Shown: piece after piece, positions 1 through 8,010 of the stretch | How the letters are laid out: every line of letters begins with the position of its first letter | How positions within the stretch are numbered: position 1 is the first letter of the stretch | Origin: Akkermansiaceae bacterium | Lineage (GTDB): Bacteria > Verrucomicrobiota > Verrucomicrobiia > Verrucomicrobiales > Akkermansiaceae | Direction: 5' to 3' | Length of the DNA: 33,406 nucleotides | Assembly (NCBI GenBank): GCA_903837825.1 | Contig: CAILVZ010000375.1 | Span: forward strand, 1 to 33,406 | Notes under the pieces: generated by a model | Databases searched by the model: none | The model's input: the letters and a program-made list of their open reading frames with translations, nothing else | Told to the model about the DNA's origin: nothing | Translations under genes and position numbers: made by a program

Positions 1-194
1 CCGAGAGGCGAAGAGATGGTGCGCGGCGACTGAAGGGAAATGGCAAGGCTGCCGCTGGGGTGTTGTGGAGCGTGAGGGACTTGAGGGTCCGGGTGTGATC
101 CTTCCCCTTTCAGCTCATGAGCTCAGACGAAGTTCGCATCGTCATTTCAGATCCAAATTGAACTCGTCCTAGTCGTAGGAAATTACCCAACATG
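1..194. other. Left edge, no supportable gene
   Basis: No reading frame here is recognisable. Two plus-strand frames are open from the window edge, one to about position 98 and one to about 172, but their translations are arginine-rich and resemble no family I know. A 12-base perfect palindrome lies at 112-123 (AGCTCATGAGCT). It has no T-tract, so I do not call it a terminator. The tail of a neighbouring gene could be hidden here. Confidence 0.4.
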
Positions 195-1169
195 CTACTG
201 CCTTGCATCTTGAGGCGTCGTGCCATCTGGATCATCATACCACGAGAGTTGCTCGTTTAGGTTGCGTTGAAGATTCGCGATCACCTGCGCTCCGACCAGC
301 AGAATTAAGGCAATCATCTCCAAGGTGAGGAGAACGATGATCATGGTGGCCATCGACCCGTAAAGTACGTTCACCATCGAAATTTTGGTAAAATAATATA
401 CCAGAAGGTGCCGAACGATTTCCCACAATGTGGTCGCTGTTAGACCACCTGCGAGCGCAAGCCGAAATGAGACTTTTGCCATCGGCAGGATCTTATAAAA
501 TAGCGTGAACAACATCACCAATCCCAACAATCCTGTCACATAAATGCCATGGTTCACGTATTGTCGCAGCAAGGTGTTCAGCCCCCAAAATGTTAGATTT
601 TTTTCGTATTGCGAATCGATGATGGCATTCATCGTCGTGATCGAGATCAACCCTGCGGCGATGATGAGGATAAACACATAAGGCAATAGCGCAGAGACCC
701 AAAACTTGCGCTTCAGGGTGGGGAGCGGACGATGGAAAATGATGGCGATGGCATCTTCTAACACCCTGAATGCCAATGAGCTGAAGACCAACAGCGAAAC
801 CCCTCCCACAAGGCCGATCAATTGGCGGCTTCGGAGGAACCCGTTTAAAAATTCGGTTAGAACCGACACAAATCCCGGTGCGATCAGTGAAAATTCCGCG
901 GTAATCGTTTGGAGCAGTAGCGCGTCATCAAAAAAGTTTGAGAGAATCACGAGGAGAATCGCGGCCAGAGGGATGAGCGAGAGCATCATGTTGTATGCCA
1001 CCGCCGCGGTGAGCAACAACCCGTGATTGCGCAAAAAGAAGTCGCCTAGCACTCGGCTGGCGAACCGAATGATTTTCGGCCATCGATGATCCATCACGTT
1101 GATTTTGGCCTGAGCCGCCGGATCAGGCAATGGAAAATCCACTCGGTCCACGCGGCGCGAGCGGACCAA
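195..1169 (-). CDS. YihY/BrkB-family inner membrane protein
   Basis: Polytopic inner-membrane protein of the YihY/virulence factor BrkB family (once misnamed ribonuclease BN). The family's function is not firmly established. The 324-residue product shows about six hydrophobic helices, the early family segment TAAVAYNMMLSLIPLAAIL, the central IYVTGLLGLVMLFTLFYKILP stretch (split around the helix) and a final long helix ending near residue 300, all in family order. Length fits the family. The first 25 residues are polar and arginine-rich, so Met26 (position 1094) followed by DHRWPKIIRF may be the true start; I keep the longest frame because no ribosome binding site decides it. The gene is divergent from the HlyD-type gene, with only 54 bases between the outermost starts. 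The family assignment is confident, the role is not. Confidence 0.9.
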   Translation of the reverse strand: MVRSRRVDRVDFPLPDPAAQAKINVMDHRWPKIIRFASRVLGDFFLRNHGLLLTAAVAYNMMLSLIPLAAILLVILSNFFDDALLLQTITAEFSLIAPGFVSVLTEFLNGFLRSRQLIGLVGGVSLLVFSSLAFRVLEDAIAIIFHRPLPTLKRKFWVSALLPYVFILIIAAGLISITTMNAIIDSQYEKNLTFWGLNTLLRQYVNHGIYVTGLLGLVMLFTLFYKILPMAKVSFRLALAGGLTATTLWEIVRHLLVYYFTKISMVNVLYGSMATMIIVLLTLEMIALILLVGAQVIANLQRNLNEQLSWYDDPDGTTPQDARQ

Positions 1170-1223
1170 TCTTCGGCAATCGTCGCGTTGGTGTCTTGTA
1201 TGCGGCCAATGTCTCGTATATGA

Positions 1224-2504
1224 ATGAAGGCACGATCCTCAATGGTAACGCCAGCACCCGACAAGACCACCCTTCAAGCACCTTGGACAACCAAGCGGGG
1301 CACGCTTGAAAAGCACCCCATCCGCCGCATGGTTCCTTGGCTGGGCGCGAGTTTGCTCATCGCCCTCGTCGCGTGGGGGCTCTGGCCGAAGCCGATCCTC
1401 ATTGAGACAGGCACCGCCATCCGTGGTCCGCTCACGGTGCGAATCTCTGAGGAAGGCAAGACCCGCATCCGAAATCGTTACTTGGTCGCCGCCCCAGTTG
1501 CAGGGAAAATGCGACGCGTCACCCTCAAGCCTGGTGACGAGGTGAAAGCTGGGGAAACCCTCCTGACCACCATCGAGCCCGTGGCCCCACCCCTGCTTGA
1601 TCCGCGTGCCCGAAGCGAGGCAGAGGCCGTCGTCGCCATGCGCGAGGCCGCACAGAAACAAGCCGCCGAGGCGCTCGATGCCAGACGCTCCGCCGCGACC
1701 CTTGCCCAAACGGATCGCGACCGAGTCCGCGCCGTCAAACGCGATGGCACCATCTCCGATGCAGACCGCGACCGAGCCGAAGGAGACGCGTCCATCCGTT
1801 CGGCCGACGCCCGCGCCGCTGAATTCGCCCTTCAAGTCAGCAACCACGAACTCGCCCTCGCTCGTGCCGCACTTGAGCGCCCAGAGACCCTAGGAGCCCA
1901 GAACTTGATCGAGGTGAGATCCCCTGTTTCCGGCCGCATTCTCAAGGTGTTCCAAGAGAGCGAAATGGTCGTCGGCCCCGGTGCGCAGATCCTTGAGGTT
2001 GGCGATCCAGCCGACATCGAGATCGAGGCGGAGATTCTCTCCCGCGATGCGGTGAACATCCACGCCGGCGACTCCGTGATGGTCGAACAATGGGGTGGAG
2101 TGGCCCCCTTGAATGGCCGAGTCCGGCGTGTCGAGCCCGCCGCATTCACCAAAATTTCCGCGCTCGGCGTCGAGGAACAACGGGTGATCGTTCTGTGTGA
2201 CCTTCTGGAAACTCCCGAAGCGGCCAAGGCGCTGGGCGATCGATTCCGCGTCGATGTCCGAGTGGCGATCTGGCAAGCGGGTGATGTTCTCATCGTTCCC
2301 GCGGGGGCGCTTTTCCGACAAGGTAATGAATGGAAAACCTTCCTTTTTCGCAGCGGTTCCGCGCGCCTCACGGCGGTCAATGCGGGACACTCCGACGGTC
2401 GATTGACCGAGGTCCTCTCTGGCCTGCAAGTCGGCGATGAGGTGCTTCTGCACCCGCCCGACACGATCCAAGATGGGTCGACCGTTCGGAAGCACTCGCT
2501 TTGA
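1224..2504 (+). CDS. HlyD-family periplasmic adaptor (membrane fusion protein)
   Basis: Periplasmic adaptor of the HlyD/RND membrane fusion type, which links an inner-membrane transporter to an outer-membrane channel. The 426 residues show a basic N-terminus, one membrane helix at about 37-54, a first lipoyl half (VAAPVAGKMRRVTLKPGDEV, about 88-107), an alanine/arginine-rich helical hairpin at about 128-225, the second lipoyl half (LIEVRSPVSGRILKVF, about 228-243) and beta-barrel and membrane-proximal domains to the C-terminus. No ABC permease, RND pump or TolC-like gene lies next to it, so substrate and partner are unknown. It is divergent from the YihY-type gene and 146 bases upstream of murG on the same strand. 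Start chosen at the first ATG (1224); an ATG six codons later is equally possible. Confidence 0.88.
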   Translation: MKARSSMVTPAPDKTTLQAPWTTKRGTLEKHPIRRMVPWLGASLLIALVAWGLWPKPILIETGTAIRGPLTVRISEEGKTRIRNRYLVAAPVAGKMRRVTLKPGDEVKAGETLLTTIEPVAPPLLDPRARSEAEAVVAMREAAQKQAAEALDARRSAATLAQTDRDRVRAVKRDGTISDADRDRAEGDASIRSADARAAEFALQVSNHELALARAALERPETLGAQNLIEVRSPVSGRILKVFQESEMVVGPGAQILEVGDPADIEIEAEILSRDAVNIHAGDSVMVEQWGGVAPLNGRVRRVEPAAFTKISALGVEEQRVIVLCDLLETPEAAKALGDRFRVDVRVAIWQAGDVLIVPAGALFRQGNEWKTFLFRSGSARLTAVNAGHSDGRLTEVLSGLQVGDEVLLHPPDTIQDGSTVRKHSL

Positions 2505-2650
2505 TTCGCCAAGCGCGTTCCCTTGCATCAAATTTCCAATGCATGGAGCATTTTGAGCATTGCCGTATTATCAGGAGATGTTTAATTTTTCTTTAGGGAT
2601 GTTGGATTGGATTTTCTAACACTTCCCGACGGTGTTTCACCCTGCGGTTC
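2505..2650 (+). other. Spacer before the murG-ftsZ cluster, likely promoter region
   Basis: This 146-base spacer is AT-rich compared with its flanks and holds TATTAT and TTTAAT stretches around 2563-2586, plus one copy of the hexamer TCTAAC at 2615-2620. I find no sigma70 -35/-10 pair with acceptable spacing. It is the most likely site for a promoter of the division cluster, judged from position and base composition only. Confidence 0.3.
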
Positions 2651-3748
2651 GTGGCTCAATCTCTAAAAATTCTCATTGCGTGTGGCGGCACTGGTGGCCA
2701 CCTGTTTCCCGGCATTGCAGTCGGCGAGGCGTTGCGTGCCCGCGGCCATGAGGTGATGCTGCTAATTTCGGAAAAAAAAGTGGATGCCCAAGCCTCCGCA
2801 AAATACACCCACCTGCGATTTGAGACGATGGCCGCCGTCGCCAAGCCTCCGACGCTCTCGCTGCGCATGCTGCCATTTTTGTGGAAACTCGCGGGATCGA
2901 TCCGCCACTGCAAAAAGGTCATCCGTAGGTTTCAGGCGGATGCCGTGCTGGGCATGGGCGGCTTCACTTCATTGCCGCCCGTCTATGCTGGACACCGGCT
3001 TGGCTTGAAGACCTTCATCCACGACTCCAATGCCCGCCCGGGCCGAGCGAACGTCATGACCAGCCGGTTTTGCACCCAGGTCTTTCTTGGGCTCGACGCC
3101 GCCAAGGGATTTTTCCCCAAGCGCGAAACCTTCACCACTGGCACGCCCGTCCGACCGGAGATCGCCAACCTGCCTCTCCGCAAGGATGCAGCTGCGCTTT
3201 TCGGCCTCGACCCGACCCGCCCGACGGTTTTGGTGACCGGTGGGAGTCAAGGTGCGCGGCGGCTCAATGAATTGAGCGCCCAAGCCGCTGCCAGCTTGCC
3301 GCCCGAGACCCAGGTGTTGCACATCGCGGGGTCACTCGATTTTCAACGGGTTTCAGAAATCACCCATGGCCGTCCGGGCTACAAGGTGCTCGGGTTTTGT
3401 GATCAAATGGCTGCCGCCTACGCAGTTGCGGATCTCGTCATCGCTCGCTCCGGCGCATCCAGCCTCACCGAAATCGCAATCGCCGGCCACCCATCGATTT
3501 TAGTGCCCTACCCGCATGCGGCAGATGACCACCAGACACGCAATGCAGAGGTTTTTTCGACGGCGGGTGCGGCGGTCTTGGTGCAAGAGCGAGATCTGAA
3601 TGCAGAGAAACTCGCCGACCTTGCCACCTCGATGATTCAAGATGTTTCGGCGCACGAGCGAATGTCCATGGCCGCTCGTGCCCTCGCGGTGCCAGATGCC
3701 GCGGACCGGATTTGCGCTGCCATCGAAGCTGCTCTCTCACCCTCATGA
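2651..3748 (+). CDS. murG: UDP-GlcNAc:lipid I N-acetylglucosaminyltransferase MurG
   Basis: GT28-family transferase that adds GlcNAc from UDP-GlcNAc to lipid I on the cytoplasmic face of the inner membrane, forming lipid II. The 365-residue length is typical. The glycine-rich N-terminal loop CGGTGGHLFP (11-20), VLGMGGFTSLPP, the second glycine loop VTGGSQGARRLNE and the UDP-sugar site segments ARSGASSLTE and PYPHAADDHQTRNA are all present. The usual HEQN motif reads HDSN here (IHDSNARPGRAN), a double change in a normally well kept motif. Start is GTG at 2651, which places the glycine loop at the usual distance from the N-terminus; no ATG fits better. The stop overlaps the start of murC-murB by four bases (ATGA), so the two are probably translationally coupled. 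Confidence 0.97.
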   Translation: MAQSLKILIACGGTGGHLFPGIAVGEALRARGHEVMLLISEKKVDAQASAKYTHLRFETMAAVAKPPTLSLRMLPFLWKLAGSIRHCKKVIRRFQADAVLGMGGFTSLPPVYAGHRLGLKTFIHDSNARPGRANVMTSRFCTQVFLGLDAAKGFFPKRETFTTGTPVRPEIANLPLRKDAAALFGLDPTRPTVLVTGGSQGARRLNELSAQAAASLPPETQVLHIAGSLDFQRVSEITHGRPGYKVLGFCDQMAAAYAVADLVIARSGASSLTEIAIAGHPSILVPYPHAADDHQTRNAEVFSTAGAAVLVQERDLNAEKLADLATSMIQDVSAHERMSMAARALAVPDAADRICAAIEAALSPS

Positions 3749-6045
3749 CCGATTTCAGTACACGACTCACCGACAGGAGCCACCCGCTCCACATCCATCT
3801 CATCGGCGTCGCGGGGTCGGGGATGAGCGGACTCGCGCTCCTCCTCATGGGCATGGGCCACAAGGTCAGCGGCTCCGACCGCGTAACCACCGCTGAGACC
3901 GAGCGCATGCAAGGCATCGGCCTGAATTTTTCCTCCCCCCACACAGCAGAGGCCGTCAGGGATGCCGACATGGTCGTCTATTCGTCCGCCATCAAACCGG
4001 AGAACCCAGCCTACGCGGCAGCCGAGAAGGCCGGTACCCCGCTACTCCGACGTGCCGAATGTCTCGCAGCCATCCTCCACACGAAGAAGGGCGTCGTCAT
4101 TTCCGGGACTCACGGGAAAACGACGACCTCATCGATGACCGCGCACGTGCTTCGGGAAGCTGGACAAAAACCCAGCCACTACGTGGGTGCAGAGATCCCA
4201 ATCCTGGGTGCCAATGCCAAATGGTCAGAGGAGGGCGAGTTTATGGTTGCGGAGGGCGATGAAAGCGACGGCACTCTCGCGCTTTACCACCCAGAGCACG
4301 CGGCGATCCTAAACGTCGAGGCGGAACACCTCGATTTCTATCGCGACCTCGACCACATCCGCGAGGTCTTCACCCAACTCGCCCACCAAACGAAAGGAAA
4401 AGTCGTTTATTGCGCGGAAGACCCCGTCGCTCACGAACTATGTGCCGACCTCGACCATGGCGTTTCCTATGGCTGGGAAGACGCCGACTACACTGCGACC
4501 GACCTACGCGACCTGAAAGGATCTTCCGCATTCACCGTCCGGAAAAAGGGCGAGGTCCTCGGTGACGTCGAACTCGGTATCCCAGGAAATCACAACATCC
4601 TCAACGCGCTCGCCGCCATCGCGCTCGCCGACCATTGCGGCGCGGAGTTTAAGCTCATCGCCCGCGCGCTTTCGACCTTCGCCGGTGCCAAGCGCCGCTT
4701 CGAGACCAAATACCTTTCAGCGAACTATCGCATCGTCGACGACTATGGCCACCATCCCTCGGAATTGGCGGCCACCTTGCAAACCGCCCGCTCGTTAAAA
4801 CCCAAACGGGTCGTCGTGCTCTTTCAACCCCACCGATACACTCGGACCCAAGCGTTGGCCGATGACTTCGGCAAGGTCCTTCAAGCAGCAGACTTGGTTT
4901 TCATCACCGACGTTTACCCGGCATCTGAAAAACCCATCGAGGGAGTTTCCGGTCAAACCTTGGTGGATGCGATGAAGGCTCACGGCGACATCCCCGCGAC
5001 CTACCTTCCGGATCTAACAACCGCCCACCACGCCGTCGGCCATGCGCTCCAACCGGGAGACCTTCTGATCACCCTCGGGGCCGGCAACGTTCACGAGGCG
5101 GCAACCCGGATCGCTGCGGATTTGAAAATCCTCGATGAAATGTGCGGACTCATGCCGCCCGGTGAAATCGATGGCAAGCTCTATGAGCCGATGAGCCGCC
5201 ACACCACCCTGCTCGTCGGTGGCCCCGCCCAGTACTGGCTTGAACCCCACAGTTTCTACGGCTTCGCCTTCCTCGTCGGCTACTGCCGTGAACGTGGCAT
5301 TCCCGTGCGGGTCGTTGGTCGTGGATCGAATCTCCTCGTGCGTGACGGCGGCATCCGCGGTGCGGTGATCCATCCCACTGGCGGGGTTTTTTCCGATGTC
5401 ACCGTCGATGGACGCGGCCACATCACCGCGGGTGCTGGCGTCCGGCTCAAGAAACTTGCCAGCGTCGCGGGGGGAAGCGGCATCGGCGGCTTCGAATGGA
5501 TGGAGGGGATCCCCGGCAATGTCGGTGGCGCACTCCGCATGAATGCCGGTGCCATGGGCATCGAAACATTCGACCAAGTCGTTCGCGTCACCTTCCTCGA
5601 CGAAGACGGCGTAATCCGCACTCGCGAACGCGAGGAAATCGTCGCCAGCTACCGCAACGTCGCCGAACTTCGCCGAAACTTCGCACTGCAAGCAGTCTTC
5701 CAGGGCAAAAGCGACACCGCCGCCAACATCAAGGAACGCTGGGACGCATCCCGCGAGAAACGCAAAAGCTCGCAACCAATCGCTGCCTCAGCCGGTTGCA
5801 CCTTTAAAAACCCAGAAGAAGTACCCGCCGGCCATGTGATCGACTCGCTCGGCCTCAAAGGTCACACATCCGGTCATGCGGCCGTCTCTGATGTCCACGG
5901 AAACTTCCTCGTAAACCAAGGCGGTGCTTCTGCTCATGACATTCTAACACTCATCGAATTCATCCAGCAAAAAGCCCGCGCGGAACGCAACGTCGAACTC
6001 GAAACCGAAATCAAAATACTCGGCGAAGATGAAATATCGTTCTAA
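3745..6045 (+). CDS. murC-murB: MurC-MurB fusion: UDP-MurNAc-L-alanine ligase / UDP-MurNAc dehydrogenase
   Basis: Bifunctional cytoplasmic enzyme of 766 residues. Residues about 15-465 are MurC (ATP-dependent addition of L-Ala to UDP-MurNAc): HLIGVAGSGMSG, P-loop GTHGKTTT at 121-128, EGDESDGTL, GNHNILNALAA, DDYGHHPSE and FQPHRYTRT. Residues about 478-766 are MurB (FAD/NADPH reduction of UDP-GlcNAc-enolpyruvate): VGRGSNLLVRDGG and GIPGNVGGALRMNAGAMG for FAD, then AGCTFKNP, with a late ETEIKILG glutamate. MurB and MurC catalyse consecutive steps, here in the order MurC then MurB. The residue matching the E. coli proton donor Ser229 is Cys685. The frame opens upstream at 3712, but ATG 3745 overlaps the murG stop (ATGA) and gives a normal MurC N-terminus, so I use it. 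The stop codon lies inside a TCTAAC hexamer. Confidence 0.96.
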   Translation: MTDFSTRLTDRSHPLHIHLIGVAGSGMSGLALLLMGMGHKVSGSDRVTTAETERMQGIGLNFSSPHTAEAVRDADMVVYSSAIKPENPAYAAAEKAGTPLLRRAECLAAILHTKKGVVISGTHGKTTTSSMTAHVLREAGQKPSHYVGAEIPILGANAKWSEEGEFMVAEGDESDGTLALYHPEHAAILNVEAEHLDFYRDLDHIREVFTQLAHQTKGKVVYCAEDPVAHELCADLDHGVSYGWEDADYTATDLRDLKGSSAFTVRKKGEVLGDVELGIPGNHNILNALAAIALADHCGAEFKLIARALSTFAGAKRRFETKYLSANYRIVDDYGHHPSELAATLQTARSLKPKRVVVLFQPHRYTRTQALADDFGKVLQAADLVFITDVYPASEKPIEGVSGQTLVDAMKAHGDIPATYLPDLTTAHHAVGHALQPGDLLITLGAGNVHEAATRIAADLKILDEMCGLMPPGEIDGKLYEPMSRHTTLLVGGPAQYWLEPHSFYGFAFLVGYCRERGIPVRVVGRGSNLLVRDGGIRGAVIHPTGGVFSDVTVDGRGHITAGAGVRLKKLASVAGGSGIGGFEWMEGIPGNVGGALRMNAGAMGIETFDQVVRVTFLDEDGVIRTREREEIVASYRNVAELRRNFALQAVFQGKSDTAANIKERWDASREKRKSSQPIAASAGCTFKNPEEVPAGHVIDSLGLKGHTSGHAAVSDVHGNFLVNQGGASAHDILTLIEFIQQKARAERNVELETEIKILGEDEISF

Positions 6046-6080
6046 CACGTTATCAATCTAATAGAATTATTTAAAAAACC

Positions 6081-6998
6081 ATGCTGAACGGGAAAAAAAT
6101 CGCAGTGCTCATGGGTGGCCCCGGCTCCGAACGCGCGGTGTCGCTGGCATCCGGAAATGCAGTGCTTAAGGCGCTCCTCGGTCTTGGACTGGATGCCGTG
6201 GCCGTCGATGTGACCCGCCATGAAATCCATCTCCCCGCTAGCACCGATCTTGCGTTCAATGTCATTCACGGCACCTTTGGCGAAGATGGCCAGTTGCAAT
6301 CCCTCCTCGATGACCTCGGGGTTCCATACACCGGCGCTGGCGCGAAAAGCAGCCGCATCGCGTTTGATAAAAACCTCGCGAAAGCCGCCTTCATCCAAGC
6401 CAATGTGCCGACACCGCGCGCAGAAATCATCGATGTTTCTGCCGGACAGCAGCTGCCGTCTTTCTCCGCACCCTTCGTCGTGAAGCCACCGCGCGAAGGA
6501 TCGAGCGTCGGCGTCCACATCGTCCGTGACCAGGCCGATGCCGCTCAAGCCATGCAAGACGCGGCCAAGTATGGAAATGAAATCTTGGTAGAGGAATTCA
6601 TCAACGGCATGGAGCTTACGGTCGCGATCTTAGATGATGGCGCCCTGCCGATCGTCCACATTGCGCCACCCGATGGGGTGTATGATATGGCGAGCAAATA
6701 CCCATGGCTCAGTGGCGCGAAGGGCAGCGAATACTTTTGCCCAGCCGACCTTGATCTCGAAACCACGATGGCCGTGCAAGCCGCCGCCCTTGCCGCTCAC
6801 CGGTCACTGGGTGTCGAAATCTACTCGCGGGTGGATGTTCTGTTAGATTCTCAAAACCGACCATTTGTTCTTGAGGCCAACACGATCCCAGGCATGACCG
6901 AGACGAGCCTGCTACCCAAGGCCGCCGCCGCCGCCGGAATCCCATTCCCTGAACTCTGTAAGACCATCGCCGAGCTCTCGCTCCAACTCCGTTCCTAA
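6081..6998 (+). CDS. ddl: D-alanine--D-alanine ligase
   Basis: ATP-grasp ligase that makes the D-Ala-D-Ala dipeptide for the MurF step. The 305-residue size is standard. Visible are the N-terminal VLMGGPGSERAVSLASG, the FNVIHGTFGEDG substrate loop (about 59-70), the ATP-grasp segment PFVVKPPREGSSVGV (131-145), and the C-terminal EANTIPGMTETSLLPKAA with metal-binding Glu and Asn. The omega loop keeps the Lys-Tyr pair (SKY at 205-207) that marks D-Ala:D-Ala enzymes; D-Ala:D-lactate ligases usually have Phe at that tyrosine, so ordinary stem peptides ending in D-Ala-D-Ala are expected. It lies 35 bases after murC-murB and one base before ftsQ. The leader is AT-rich and has no Shine-Dalgarno site. 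Confidence 0.97.
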   Translation: MLNGKKIAVLMGGPGSERAVSLASGNAVLKALLGLGLDAVAVDVTRHEIHLPASTDLAFNVIHGTFGEDGQLQSLLDDLGVPYTGAGAKSSRIAFDKNLAKAAFIQANVPTPRAEIIDVSAGQQLPSFSAPFVVKPPREGSSVGVHIVRDQADAAQAMQDAAKYGNEILVEEFINGMELTVAILDDGALPIVHIAPPDGVYDMASKYPWLSGAKGSEYFCPADLDLETTMAVQAAALAAHRSLGVEIYSRVDVLLDSQNRPFVLEANTIPGMTETSLLPKAAAAAGIPFPELCKTIAELSLQLRS

Positions 6999-6999
6999 C

Positions 7000-7980
7000 A
7001 TGTTCAAACGCAGAACCACTCATCCACGCCGCCGCTCGCGCTCCAAAGTGCTCGAAGTCCGCGTGATGTCACCACGCATCGCTTGGTTCGGCTTCCTCAA
7101 CTTCAGTACCGGCATCTTTAAATTTTGCGCCATCCTTTCGGTCCTCGCCGGAATCGGTTGGGGCGTTTGGCAAGGAGTCCAGCGTGCATTCTATCAGAAT
7201 CCGGATTTTAGCCTGCATGTGATCGACCTCAATCCCAACCCGGTCATCGACGAGGTCGGACTGGCGGCCATCATCGGAATCGACCCAGTTCCTAACATTT
7301 TTGCGATCGACGTGGATGGCTTAACCTCGACGCTCAAGGGAATGCCTTCCGTCGCAGATGCGGCAGTCGAACGTCATCTCCCTGGCAAACTTCAGGTGCG
7401 CATCACTCCGAGAGTCCCTCGGGCATGGATTTCCTGCCTAGGATCGGGATTCCCAGCGTCCCGTCTGGCTGGATCGCTCTTGGTAGATCTTTCAGGCATC
7501 GCCTACCCATGCACCGAGAGTGGCCTCCCCGCGGCCGCGAAGCTTCCCATCATCCATCTTCCCGCATCCGCGGAGCACCCGATCACCGTCGGCCATCCTG
7601 TTAGCCATCCCGAGCTGGGTCATTGCTTTCGGTTGTTAGATTCCGCCTGTGAGGCAGACCCCAATGCCGCGGACTGGATCGATTCGATCCAACAGGCCAA
7701 CGCATGGTCGATTCAATTGGTCACGCGCCAAGGCGCCACCGCCACCTTCGGCCTCGGCGATCATGATCGTCAAATCCAGAACCTTCGCGCGGCCATGGAT
7801 CACTCGAATCAAAAGGGCTACCTCATCGAAACCATCAACCTAATTCCCAAGCACAACATCCCAATCACCACCCACAGCGAACCGGTCATTCCACGCGCAG
7901 TGCCGGTAAAAGAACCCTCACAAGCCGATGCTCACGACAGCGCTCCTCCCCGCGCGCGTGCGGTCGTGCAAAAGCGTTAA
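7000..7980 (+). CDS. ftsQ: Cell division protein FtsQ
   Basis: Bitopic divisome protein that links early cytoplasmic components to FtsL/FtsB and septal synthases. The 326 residues show a strongly basic cytoplasmic tail (about 1-30), one membrane helix at about 35-55, then a POTRA domain from about residue 65 (NPDFSLHVIDLN ... GIDPVPNIFAIDVDGLTSTL ... VERHLPGKLQVRITPR), followed by the FtsQ beta domain. Primary sequence is weakly conserved in this family, so the call rests on POTRA pattern, topology and position between ddl and ftsA. The C-terminus carries a basic, proline-containing tail of about 35 residues beyond the recognisable domain. Start is the ATG one base after the ddl stop. Confidence 0.9.
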   Translation: MFKRRTTHPRRRSRSKVLEVRVMSPRIAWFGFLNFSTGIFKFCAILSVLAGIGWGVWQGVQRAFYQNPDFSLHVIDLNPNPVIDEVGLAAIIGIDPVPNIFAIDVDGLTSTLKGMPSVADAAVERHLPGKLQVRITPRVPRAWISCLGSGFPASRLAGSLLVDLSGIAYPCTESGLPAAAKLPIIHLPASAEHPITVGHPVSHPELGHCFRLLDSACEADPNAADWIDSIQQANAWSIQLVTRQGATATFGLGDHDRQIQNLRAAMDHSNQKGYLIETINLIPKHNIPITTHSEPVIPRAVPVKEPSQADAHDSAPPRARAVVQKR

Positions 7981-8010
7981 TCATCCACTCTAATTTGCAT
8001 CATTAAATCC

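Noticed and set aside
112..123. 12-base palindrome as terminator for the YihY-type gene
   Set aside because: It has no loop and no T-tract, and lies over 70 bases past the stop; it could be chance.
5014..5775. Long minus-strand open frame (253 codons) inside murC-murB
   Set aside because: It lies entirely antisense to a strongly conserved fusion gene and its translation has no family features; it reflects codon bias in GC-rich coding sequence.
6081..6998. Ddl as a D-Ala:D-lactate (intrinsic vancomycin resistance) ligase
   Set aside because: The omega loop keeps Lys-Tyr (SKY) as in D-Ala:D-Ala enzymes, and no vanH/vanX-like genes are nearby.
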